A program made the position numbers and the translations under genes. The notes under the pieces are model-generated. The model did not search any database, was not told the origin of the DNA, and saw nothing but the letters and a program-made list of their open reading frames with translations. From positions 1 through 64,000 of the forward strand of contig NZ_FNYH01000010.1 in NCBI RefSeq assembly GCF_900108915.1: a stretch of 64,000 bases of DNA, in the 5' to 3' direction. This stretch comes from Allopseudospirillum japonicum (lineage in GTDB: Bacteria; Pseudomonadota; Gammaproteobacteria; Pseudomonadales; Halomonadaceae). Shown piece after piece: positions 30,339 to 38,752 of this stretch (its first letter is position 1; each line of letters opens with the position of its first letter).

Positions 30339-32183
30339 ATGAAAACAAAGCGAGAGCGCCCTTTTAATGCGGCCTTAGCAGAGCGCTTGCAAGCGCTTGG
30401 ATTAACCCCCTTGCAAGCACGTATTTTTTGTGGACGCTTGCTAACCCAAAGCGCTTTAGAAAGTAAAACCCCTGAATTTAGTGCCGAGGTTTTAGCTGCT
30501 TTAGTACAGCCTCAGTTACAACACCTTGCGCATCCAGATTTGCTCAAGGACATGCCAAAGGCGGTACAGCGTTTACAAGAGGCGATACAAGCACAGCAAA
30601 AAATTGGTATTTTGACCGATTATGATGTGGATGGGATTAGCTCACACTTGGTGATTTATCGTGCTTTGCATGAATATTTCGGCCTTGCCTCTCCTTTATT
30701 GGCGTCTTATATCGGCCACAGATTGGAAGATGGCTATGGTATTAGCGCGAATTTAGTCGATCGTATTCTGGCGGAAACCCCGTTACCCAAAGTCATTATT
30801 AGTGCAGATTGTGGTTCTTCGGATGAAACCCAGATCCAACGCCTTGCCGCTGCTGGGATTGATGTGATCGTGACGGACCACCATGCTTTACCGATCGAAG
30901 GCCCGCCGCCTTCAGCGTATGCAGTGATTAATCCCACCCGCCACGACTGCCCTTATCCAGATGCGAGTATTGCAGGCTGTATGGTGGCTTGGTTGTTCAT
31001 GAGTGCCTTGCGTACGCATTTAATTCGACAAGGTCAACTCAGCGCACAAGCCCCTAAACTGAGCCAACTTTTAACCTATGTGGCTTTAGGGACGGTGGCT
31101 GACTGTGTCACCTTAGGCCAAAGTGCGATCAATCGTGCCGTAGTGACTTGGGGTCTTAAACTGATTAATCAAGATCCAGCTCCCTGTTGGCAAGCTATGC
31201 GTGAGCGCTTAAAAATCCAAACCTTTGATGCACAAACCCTAGCTTTTCAAATGGGGCCAAGAATTAACGCACGCTCGCGTTTAGCGGATCCTTACGCCGC
31301 ATTATATTTTATGCAAGCGTCGGATCTTGGCAGTGCCCGTACTTACCTAGAGCAGCTGGATCAAGATAATCAGGCACGCAAACAGATTGAAAGCCAAATG
31401 ACCCAAGTGGCAAAGCAAGCGGCTCAGCCTTACTTGCAAGCTGGGTGCCAATCACTGGTTTTGTTACTGGAGCAAGGGCATCCAGGCGTGCAAGGCATTG
31501 TCGCATCACGCCTTGTACAAGCTTATGGTGTGCCCACTTTAATTTTAACTCCAGGTTTACAAGAAAATACCTATGCCCTTTCAGGACGTAGTGTGTTAGA
31601 AGTGCATTTACGTGAAGCGTTACAAGGGGTTGCCGATTTACACCCTGATCTTTTTATTCGCTTTGGTGGTCACAGAGGTGCCGCTGGTGCTAGCTTAGTA
31701 CGTCAAGATCTCACCCGTTTACGCCAAGCTTTTGAAGCCTGTGTGCGTGCGCAGCTTGATACCCATACTCTCAGCCCTTATATATTAGTTGATGATAATT
31801 TAAATGCAGCACAATTAACTCTTGCCACAGTGGCAGAATTGCAAGCACTTGAACCTTATGGACGCGAGTTTGAAACCCCGTTATTTTATGGCCATTTTTA
31901 CCTTGATAGCTGGCGTTTGGTGGGGGCAGAAGGTCAACATATCAGCATGCGCTTGGTGCCATTAGATGCGCCTGAGCATAGTGGTATTGCAAGTATTTGG
32001 TTTTATGCGGTAGACATGATCAATACCGATGATTTGACCCCAGATGTTTGTCTCGAAGTCATCTATACATTAAATGCGAATACTTACCGTGGACGGACGC
32101 ACTTACAACTTGTGGTGGAAAGTGCGCATTGCATTGAACACCCTAACGCCTCCAGCTCACTCACTTATACATATCAACCCTGA
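30339..32183 (+). CDS. recJ: Single-stranded-DNA-specific exonuclease RecJ
   Basis: 614 residues from ATG 30339, with AGGA six bases upstream (an in-frame GTG at 30312 lacks one). DHH-family phosphoesterase motifs are intact: ILTDYDVDGISS, ISADCGSSD, and VTDHHALP, with the DHHA1 motif RFGGHRGAAGAS near residue 440. RecJ degrades ssDNA 5' to 3' in recombination and mismatch repair. It is a little longer than E. coli RecJ (577). prlC follows 15 bp later. Confidence 0.95.
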   Translation: MKTKRERPFNAALAERLQALGLTPLQARIFCGRLLTQSALESKTPEFSAEVLAALVQPQLQHLAHPDLLKDMPKAVQRLQEAIQAQQKIGILTDYDVDGISSHLVIYRALHEYFGLASPLLASYIGHRLEDGYGISANLVDRILAETPLPKVIISADCGSSDETQIQRLAAAGIDVIVTDHHALPIEGPPPSAYAVINPTRHDCPYPDASIAGCMVAWLFMSALRTHLIRQGQLSAQAPKLSQLLTYVALGTVADCVTLGQSAINRAVVTWGLKLINQDPAPCWQAMRERLKIQTFDAQTLAFQMGPRINARSRLADPYAALYFMQASDLGSARTYLEQLDQDNQARKQIESQMTQVAKQAAQPYLQAGCQSLVLLLEQGHPGVQGIVASRLVQAYGVPTLILTPGLQENTYALSGRSVLEVHLREALQGVADLHPDLFIRFGGHRGAAGASLVRQDLTRLRQAFEACVRAQLDTHTLSPYILVDDNLNAAQLTLATVAELQALEPYGREFETPLFYGHFYLDSWRLVGAEGQHISMRLVPLDAPEHSGIASIWFYAVDMINTDDLTPDVCLEVIYTLNANTYRGRTHLQLVVESAHCIEHPNASSSLTYTYQP

Positions 32184-32198
32184 TGGGAGTCTCTGTCT

Positions 32199-34256
32199 GT
32201 GAATACACCTCAAATGCCTAACCCTTTATTGATCCCCAAAAGCCTACCTGAATTTAGCCAGTTACAAGCAGAACATATTCAACCTGCGATTGAAGCCCAT
32301 ATTGCTGCTAATCGTCGTTGTATAGAGGAAGTGCTAGCGCGTGGCGATTTTAGTTGGCAGGGATTAGTCGAACCCTTGGCAGAGGCTGACGACCGTTTAT
32401 CACAAGCTTGGTCACCCGTTTCCCATTTAAATAGTGTGCTAAGTCATCCTAAATGGCGCCAAGCCCATGATGCTTGCTTGCCACTGTTATCCGAGTTTTC
32501 GACTTGGGTCGGCCAACATACGCAATTATGCGCGGCGTATCAGACGTTAAAAGATTCGCCTGAGTTCGCCTCTTTAAATGCTGCACAGCAAAAAATGCTA
32601 GAAAATACTTTACGTGATTTTCACCTTGCTGGGGTGGACCTTGCCGAGGCGCAAAAAACGCAATACGCACAGATTCAAAGTGAGTTATCAGAATTAACCA
32701 ATCAGTTTGCAAATCAAGTGCTAGATGCAACCCAAGGGTGGCAGCACTTATTAACCAAGGCAGAAGACTTAGCTGGCTTGCCAGAGTCTGCCTTGCAAGC
32801 CGCGCGCGAACGTGCGCAAGCTAAAGAGCTGGAAGGTTATTTACTCACACTGGATTTTCCTAGTTATCATGCAGTGATTACTTATGCACAAGATCGCGCC
32901 TTGCGCGAGCGCATTTATCAAGCCTATGTGACGCGTGCATCGGATCAGGGGCCACACGCTGGCCAATGGGATAATTCCCAAGTGATGGAACGTATTCTGG
33001 CGTTAAGAACTGAGCGTACGCATTTGTTAGGTTTTGAGACCTATGCGGATTATTCGTTAGCCACCAAGATGGCCACTTCTGCCCAAGAAGTGTTGGATTT
33101 TTTACAGGATCTAGCGCACAAAGCCCGCCCACAAGCGCTTGCGGATAAAGCCCAGCTTGCTGAATTTGCTGCCCAAGAAGGGGTCACGGATTTACAGCCT
33201 TGGGATCTTGCCTATTTCAGTGAAAAATTACGCCAGCGTGAATATGATCTTAGCCAAGAAGAACTTCGTCCTTGGTTTCCTGCTGCCGATGTGATTCAAG
33301 GTATGTTTGACTTGGTTGGTAAGATCTTTGGCCTACGGATTGAAGAAGATACCACGCAAGATGTTTGGCATACAGATGTAAGTTTTTACTGGATTTATCA
33401 AGGCGATAGCCAGCAAGCTTGTGCTGGGTTCTATCTTGATCCTTATGCGCGTGAGCATAAACGTGGCGGTGCTTGGATGGATGTGTGTCAAGTGCGCAGA
33501 CGCACGCAAGCGGGCGAAATCCTCAAACCGATAGCCTATCTTGTGTGTAATTTTAATCCACCTTTGGCCAATCAGCCCGCTTTACTCACACATGATGAAG
33601 TGACCACTTTATTCCACGAGTTTGGGCATGGCTTACACCATATGCTCACCCAAGTCGAAGTAGCAGAAGTCTCAGGGATTCATGGTGTGCCTTGGGATGC
33701 TGTCGAGTTACCTTCGCAATTTATGGAGAATTTCTGCTGGCAACCAGAAGGCCTTGCTTTAATTGCGCGTCACTATCAAACAGGGCAAGCGCTGCCAACA
33801 GAAAAACTCGATAAATTACTGGCAGCTAAAAATTTCCAATCAGGGATGTTTTTGTTGCGCCAAATCGAGTTTGCGTTATTTGATTTGCGTTTACACGCTG
33901 AGTTGGGTGCTGCTTCTAGTACACAAATCCAAGCCTTATTAGATGATATCCGCCAACAGTGGGCCGTGGTCCCTGTGGTGCCTTATAACCGTTTCCAGCA
34001 TGGTTTTACCCATATTTTTGCTGGTGGGTATGCTGCTGGATATTACAGTTACTTGTGGGCAGAAGTGTTATCTGCGGATGCTTTTAGTGCGTTTGAGGAA
34101 GAAGGTATTTTAAATCCAGCCACAGGGCAGCGTTTTTTACAATGTATTTTGCAAGCCGGTGGCAGCGCAGATCCCTTGGATTTATTTATTGCTTTCCGTG
34201 GACGTGCTCCTCAAGTGGATGCTTTCTTGCGCCATAGTGGGATTCAAGTTGCATAA
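32199..34256 (+). CDS. prlC: Oligopeptidase A
   Basis: 685 residues, GTG start nine bases after GGGAG. An M3-family metallopeptidase with zinc motif HEFGHGLHHML near residue 472 and the third ligand region EVSGIHGVPWDAVELPSQFM. The N-terminal IPKSLPEFSQLQAEHIQPAI is typical of PrlC/OpdA, which degrades signal peptides and short peptides in the cytoplasm. Cotranscription with recJ is likely. Confidence 0.96.
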   Translation: MNTPQMPNPLLIPKSLPEFSQLQAEHIQPAIEAHIAANRRCIEEVLARGDFSWQGLVEPLAEADDRLSQAWSPVSHLNSVLSHPKWRQAHDACLPLLSEFSTWVGQHTQLCAAYQTLKDSPEFASLNAAQQKMLENTLRDFHLAGVDLAEAQKTQYAQIQSELSELTNQFANQVLDATQGWQHLLTKAEDLAGLPESALQAARERAQAKELEGYLLTLDFPSYHAVITYAQDRALRERIYQAYVTRASDQGPHAGQWDNSQVMERILALRTERTHLLGFETYADYSLATKMATSAQEVLDFLQDLAHKARPQALADKAQLAEFAAQEGVTDLQPWDLAYFSEKLRQREYDLSQEELRPWFPAADVIQGMFDLVGKIFGLRIEEDTTQDVWHTDVSFYWIYQGDSQQACAGFYLDPYAREHKRGGAWMDVCQVRRRTQAGEILKPIAYLVCNFNPPLANQPALLTHDEVTTLFHEFGHGLHHMLTQVEVAEVSGIHGVPWDAVELPSQFMENFCWQPEGLALIARHYQTGQALPTEKLDKLLAAKNFQSGMFLLRQIEFALFDLRLHAELGAASSTQIQALLDDIRQQWAVVPVVPYNRFQHGFTHIFAGGYAAGYYSYLWAEVLSADAFSAFEEEGILNPATGQRFLQCILQAGGSADPLDLFIAFRGRAPQVDAFLRHSGIQVA

Positions 34257-34379
34257 ATATTCTTGTTGAATACCTTGTGTCAGCGGCATAAATGTCATTA
34301 ACTTTCGCTATATCCTTGGACGTGGGGTGTTGAAGCATCCTACGCCTTACATTGACCTTTGATTAAATAGGCGCGGCTT

Positions 34380-35246
34380 ATGAGCGAACATTTAGATGCA
34401 TCTTGGTTTACGGAAGCTTTTACCCGTTGTGGCTCGGCATTCTCGCTAAAAATTACAGCGAAACTGCATGAAGAGCAAACCCAGTATCAAAAGCTCGCCA
34501 TCTATGATACAGAAACCTACGGCAAACTGATGGTGTTAGATGGCTGTGTGATGTTGACCGATCGTGATAACTTTTTATATCACGAGATGATGTCGCATCC
34601 TGCGCTCTTCACCCATGCGCGTCCGCGTCGTGTGGTCATTATTGGTGGTGGTGATTGTGGTACCTTAAAAGAAGTGCTCAAGCATCCAGGTGTAGAAAAA
34701 GTCACCCAGATTGATATTGATGAGCGTGTCACTTGGGCCGCAGAGCAGTGGTTCCCTGCGTTGGTTGAATCGAATCAAGATCCACGCGCAGAATTGTTAT
34801 TCGAAGATGGTGTCAAGTGGGTAGACGAGTGTGAAGAGGCCAGTGTAGACCTGATTATTGTTGATTCCACCGACCCAGTAGGTCCAGCAGAAGGTTTATT
34901 TAAAGTCGATTTTTTCAAGCGCTGTTTCCGCATCCTACGTGAAGGCGGTATTTTGGTACAGCAAAGTGAATCCCCTTTATATCATACGCATAGCATCATT
35001 AAAGAACTGCATACGGATATGCAAGCCGCTGGCTTCCAAACCACAGCCACCTTACCTTTCCCTCAACCTGTGTATCCTTCTGGTTGGTGGAGTTGCACCA
35101 TGGCGGGTAAGGAATGCAATGTGAAGCAGTTCCGTGACGCAGATGCTAGCGCGCGTCCTTTCGATACCGAATATTACAGTGCAGATATTCACCGTGGCGC
35201 TTTGGCTTTGCCTCCTTTTATGCAACGTGTCCTCAACCGCCGCTAA
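34380..35246 (+). CDS. speE: Spermidine synthase
   Basis: 288 residues. Decarboxylated-SAM-binding motif VIIGGGDCGTLKEVLKHPGV, acidic VTQIDIDERV, catalytic DSTDPVGPAEGLF, and YPSGWWS near the C-terminus all match SpeE. It transfers aminopropyl to putrescine. speD is not adjacent. The preceding 123-bp gap holds an imperfect 9-bp hairpin (34321-34344) without a T tract. A strong terminator follows. Confidence 0.97.
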   Translation: MSEHLDASWFTEAFTRCGSAFSLKITAKLHEEQTQYQKLAIYDTETYGKLMVLDGCVMLTDRDNFLYHEMMSHPALFTHARPRRVVIIGGGDCGTLKEVLKHPGVEKVTQIDIDERVTWAAEQWFPALVESNQDPRAELLFEDGVKWVDECEEASVDLIIVDSTDPVGPAEGLFKVDFFKRCFRILREGGILVQQSESPLYHTHSIIKELHTDMQAAGFQTTATLPFPQPVYPSGWWSCTMAGKECNVKQFRDADASARPFDTEYYSADIHRGALALPPFMQRVLNRR

Positions 35247-35265
35247 GTTAATTTTTGAAGATTTT

Positions 35266-35297
35266 AGCTAGATGCAAGTGAGCATCTAGCTTTTTTT
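35266..35297 (+). terminator. speE terminator
   Basis: A perfect 10-bp stem, AGCTAGATGC (35266-35275) and GCATCTAGCT (35282-35291), loop AAGTGA, then TTTTTTG. One of the clearest intrinsic terminators in the window. Confidence 0.9.
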
Positions 35298-35315
35298 GTG
35301 ATTAAGGAAGCCTCA

Positions 35316-36032
35316 ATGCCTGCACATCCTACTCGCTTAGCCCAAACCCAAGCCCAGTTATTACGCCATCATGGACATGATGGCCAAGCTAGTGTGCATA
35401 CTTTAACCCGTGGTTATGCACGCCGCCATGATGAAGCCTTTTGGCAGTATTGGCAGCAATATTGCGAGCCTGCCTTACAAGGGAGCAAGCATCCTAAATT
35501 AGTAGATTTGGGTGCAGGTACGGGTTTATTTATGCGTGATTTAAGCCAACGTTATCCACAAGCTCGGGTAGCAGGGATAGAATGCGCGCCTTATATGTTG
35601 GAAGCACAGGTTGATTTACCCAAAAATGCCGATATTTATGTGCAAGATTTAAACCAACCTGAATTAACCCAGTTTAAAGAAAAGAGTGTTGATCTTGCGA
35701 GTTGTAATCTTGTTATTCATGAATTAAACCAGCCTATTTTGTTATTGCAAGCGATACGCCATTGGCTTAAACCTAGCGGACGTTTATATCTAGTGGATTT
35801 GGTTCGTCAGCCATTAGACCAATATTTACAACGGCGTTATGCTGGTTTGGATTTAACCCAAGAAAGTATCGAGCGTGATGATCTAGAAGATGCCTTTCAA
35901 CATTTTTTAGAACATAATCGTTATCAAGCCATCGATTTACTGTATTTACTAAAAGCCTGTGGTTTTAAAATCCTCCAAGAGGAACTCATTCAGCAAGGGC
36001 GCCAATTGCGTCTTGTCGCTCAGGTACGCTGA
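35316..36032 (+). CDS. Class I SAM-dependent methyltransferase, target unknown
   Basis: 238 residues from ATG 35316 with AAGGAAG five bases upstream. SAM-binding motif LVDLGAGTGLFMRDLSQRYP near residue 63, acidic motif II (GIECAPYML), and LKPSGRLYLVDLV for the later strands. The fold is clear but I do not recognise a named family. Its stop overlaps the start of the transporter gene (TGATG), so the two are translationally coupled. Confidence 0.8.
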   Translation: MPAHPTRLAQTQAQLLRHHGHDGQASVHTLTRGYARRHDEAFWQYWQQYCEPALQGSKHPKLVDLGAGTGLFMRDLSQRYPQARVAGIECAPYMLEAQVDLPKNADIYVQDLNQPELTQFKEKSVDLASCNLVIHELNQPILLLQAIRHWLKPSGRLYLVDLVRQPLDQYLQRRYAGLDLTQESIERDDLEDAFQHFLEHNRYQAIDLLYLLKACGFKILQEELIQQGRQLRLVAQVR

Positions 36033-36907
36033 TGATTATTGAAAAACTCATTAATACCCTTTTGCCAGTGGTCTTAATTGTTGCTTGTGGTGCCGCCTAT
36101 GGGCGCTGGCGGCGTCCAGATATGCGTTTAAGCAATCAAATGAATATGGATATTTTCGTACCCGCATTGGTTTTTTCCGTCTTGGCGAGTAAAGATTTTG
36201 ATATTCTTGCCTATCAGGAATTAGCCTTAGCGGCGACGGCCGTTGTCTTAGGTTCAGGGCTTTTATTACTACCCATTGCTTATTTATTAAAGTTGAATTT
36301 AAAGACTTTTTTACCACCCATGATGTTTAATAATACTGGCAATATGGGGATTCCTTTATTAGTGTTAGCTTTTGGTGAGCAAGCGCTTGCTGCAGCCGTT
36401 TTAGTCTTTGTGGTAGAAATGCTTTTACACTTTTCTATTGGGATTTATATTTTAGATCCCAAAACCTCTTTATTACGTATGCTGAAAATGCCGATTGTAC
36501 AAGCCAGCCTATTAGGTATCCTTTTTAGTATACAAAATTGGCATTTACCGGCAGCGGTTGCACTTCCTATCGAGATGTTGGGGCAAATATCAATCCCTCT
36601 GATGCTGTTTGCCTTAGGCGTACGTTTACTGGATATTGATTTTTCTGATTGGAAGTTAGGCGCTTTTGGGGCGGTGGCCTGTCCTTTATCTGGACTGGCT
36701 GTGGTTGTTCTATTGATGCCTTGGCTTACACTCACCAGTTTACAAATGCAGGTGTTATGGGTGTTTGCGGCTTTACCGCCTGCAGTTTTGAACTACATGC
36801 TGGCGGAGCAATACCAGCAAGAACCAGCGCGTGTGGCTTCTTTAGTCTTACTGGGCAATTTGGCTAGCTTAGTGGTGATACCTTGGGTGTTGGCTTATCA
36901 GCTATAG
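36032..36907 (+). CDS. AEC-family (auxin efflux carrier-like) membrane transporter
   Basis: 291 residues with about ten hydrophobic segments in two five-helix halves. Family signatures: NQMNMDIFVPALVFSVLAS in helix 2 and FNNTGNMGIPLLVLAFGEQA around helix 4. Bacterial members export or import dicarboxylates such as malate and malonate; the substrate here is not predictable. Ten terminal bases overlap the end of the convergent flagellin-protease gene. Confidence 0.88.
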   Translation: MIIEKLINTLLPVVLIVACGAAYGRWRRPDMRLSNQMNMDIFVPALVFSVLASKDFDILAYQELALAATAVVLGSGLLLLPIAYLLKLNLKTFLPPMMFNNTGNMGIPLLVLAFGEQALAAAVLVFVVEMLLHFSIGIYILDPKTSLLRMLKMPIVQASLLGILFSIQNWHLPAAVALPIEMLGQISIPLMLFALGVRLLDIDFSDWKLGAFGAVACPLSGLAVVVLLMPWLTLTSLQMQVLWVFAALPPAVLNYMLAEQYQQEPARVASLVLLGNLASLVVIPWVLAYQL

Positions 36908-38691
36908 GGTGAATCTCTGAGTAAAGTCAGCAGTAATTGCGGGCGGCTATTTGCTTGTGCCATCAGACTAATACTGACTTGTTGCATCATTTGCGCTCGC
37001 ATCATGCTGGAAACCTCTTGCGCATAATCTGCATCATAAATGCGTGATTGTGCGGCCATCAGACTCATGACGCTATTTTCCTGCACACGAATACGGCTTT
37101 CCAAACCATTTTGCATAGCGCCCAGTACAGCACGCTGGGCAGAAATCACCTCTAAAGCTTGATCCAAGGCTTCTTGTGCACCTGCGGGATCTTGGGTTAA
37201 ATCGACATCCGCTAAACCGAGTGCGTTGATATCCAAGTTCATCAAGCCAAGTTCGTTATAGTCCCCAGCATTCGCACCAACTTGTAAGCGAATGCCTCGA
37301 TCATAGGTGGTGTTGGACGTTTGAGGTTGATACCCCGTTGGCCAAAATTCTTGGAAAAATTCTAGTGGATCATCCGTATAATTGATGTCATCTGAGATAA
37401 CATCTTGTGCATTGAGTACGGCACCGCCATCGGCATCCGCTCCCCCGATGGCCCCTGTATCTTCATTACTTAAATTCATGGCGCCGATATAAGCAGCGCC
37501 ATTGGTGGCATAATAGGTGAGAAAGCTTTGTTCATCGTTAAACCCCCCAATGCCATAATCTGTACTCATCTGGGTGATTGCCTGATCTAGCGTACGGGTT
37601 TGTGGATCTGCAGCCATCCAAGTGAGTAGATCTTTTAATCCATTACCGCCATGATTTTTGATTTCATCATGCAGCATACGCACGGCGGTATACCCTGCGG
37701 CATAATCTAGGCTTTGTTGATCCCAACCATAATCACCACCTGCGCCATTATCTGCGGCATTAAAAGCACCGGCAATAGCGGCAATGCCATCAACACTGAC
37801 GTGTGCCGCTACACGTTCATCGGCACCATGAATAAACTCTGCCATCCCTTCAACAAACCAAGTCGAAGCGACGCTGGCACTGCCATTCCCAGATAAAGAA
37901 GCATAATTGAGTGCCCGCCCTTGAATCGCATGCACCATCTCGTGCGCAATGACACGGTCACTATATTGAGTTGCGTCATTGATAACATCTGCTGGGGTAC
38001 CCACATCGAATAAATCAATTTGCATGTATTGATTATGCGCGAGCGTATCAGGGACACCTCCCGGATAATATATGCTAGCGACCAGAGCCAAAGCGCCGCC
38101 TGGGGCATCGTATTCAATACGAAACTCTAAATTAGCCCCGTCTCCGGTGAGGCCATAATATTCTTGGATACGCTTTTCGGATTGTTCTAAGGCAGAGTTA
38201 GCCAATAAATTCACCACATCTAATACTCGATCCCCTGTGTTATAGGGGTTTACTTCTGGCGTGATAGGTGCAGCTGCTTTAAATAAAGCGAATCCATTAA
38301 AGTTGGTATCCTTACTGATGCGGCCCACTTCTTCTAATAAGGCGCTAGCTTCTTGCTGGATGGCGGCTTTATCACTAGCTTGTAAGACGGGGTTATTTGC
38401 TTGTACGGCTAATTCACGCACACGTTGCAAATGATCTACCATGGCCCCTAGAGAGCCTTCCGCGGTTTGGATTAACGAGATTCCATCAAGCGCATTACGA
38501 ATGGATTGGTTGGTGCCGCGAATTTGCGCCTCAAAGCGTGTGCTAATGGCTAAGCCCGCAGCGTCATCTTGTGCACGATTGATACGCACGCCCGAGGATA
38601 AACGTTCCATTGAGGTGAACATTTGATCTTCGTGTGCTCGGTATTGGCGCTGAATAAAAGAGGCAGCTAAATTAGTATTAATGGAAAGCAT
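36898..38691 (-). CDS. Flagellin with internal zinc metallopeptidase domain (flagellinolysin type)
   Basis: 597 residues from ATG 38691 (MLSINTNLAASFIQRQYRAH); in-frame starts further up add residues unlike flagellin. Residues 1-140 are D0/D1: RLSSGVRINRAQDDAAGLAI and AVQANNPVLQASDKAAIQQE. Residues ~500-591 are the C-terminal D1/D0 (ESRIRVQENSVMSLMAAQSR; YAQEVSSMMRAQMMQQVSIS), ending LLLTLLR plus five extra residues. Between them sits a protease domain with HEMVH at 250-254 and WFVEGMAEF at 278-286; E281, 27 residues after H254, is the likely third zinc ligand, as in M9-type collagenase-like gluzincins. Described flagellinolysins share this layout and assemble into proteolytic filaments. All catalytic residues look present. 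Last gene of the minus-strand filament block, 61 bp after the TPR-methyltransferase. Confidence 0.93.
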   Translation of the reverse strand: MLSINTNLAASFIQRQYRAHEDQMFTSMERLSSGVRINRAQDDAAGLAISTRFEAQIRGTNQSIRNALDGISLIQTAEGSLGAMVDHLQRVRELAVQANNPVLQASDKAAIQQEASALLEEVGRISKDTNFNGFALFKAAAPITPEVNPYNTGDRVLDVVNLLANSALEQSEKRIQEYYGLTGDGANLEFRIEYDAPGGALALVASIYYPGGVPDTLAHNQYMQIDLFDVGTPADVINDATQYSDRVIAHEMVHAIQGRALNYASLSGNGSASVASTWFVEGMAEFIHGADERVAAHVSVDGIAAIAGAFNAADNGAGGDYGWDQQSLDYAAGYTAVRMLHDEIKNHGGNGLKDLLTWMAADPQTRTLDQAITQMSTDYGIGGFNDEQSFLTYYATNGAAYIGAMNLSNEDTGAIGGADADGGAVLNAQDVISDDINYTDDPLEFFQEFWPTGYQPQTSNTTYDRGIRLQVGANAGDYNELGLMNLDINALGLADVDLTQDPAGAQEALDQALEVISAQRAVLGAMQNGLESRIRVQENSVMSLMAAQSRIYDADYAQEVSSMMRAQMMQQVSISLMAQANSRPQLLLTLLRDSPYS

Positions 38692-38752
38692 AGGCCACAT
38701 CTCACTAGCAAATGCCTTCCCTTGCACCTAATGGGAATTAAGTTCCAACAAA

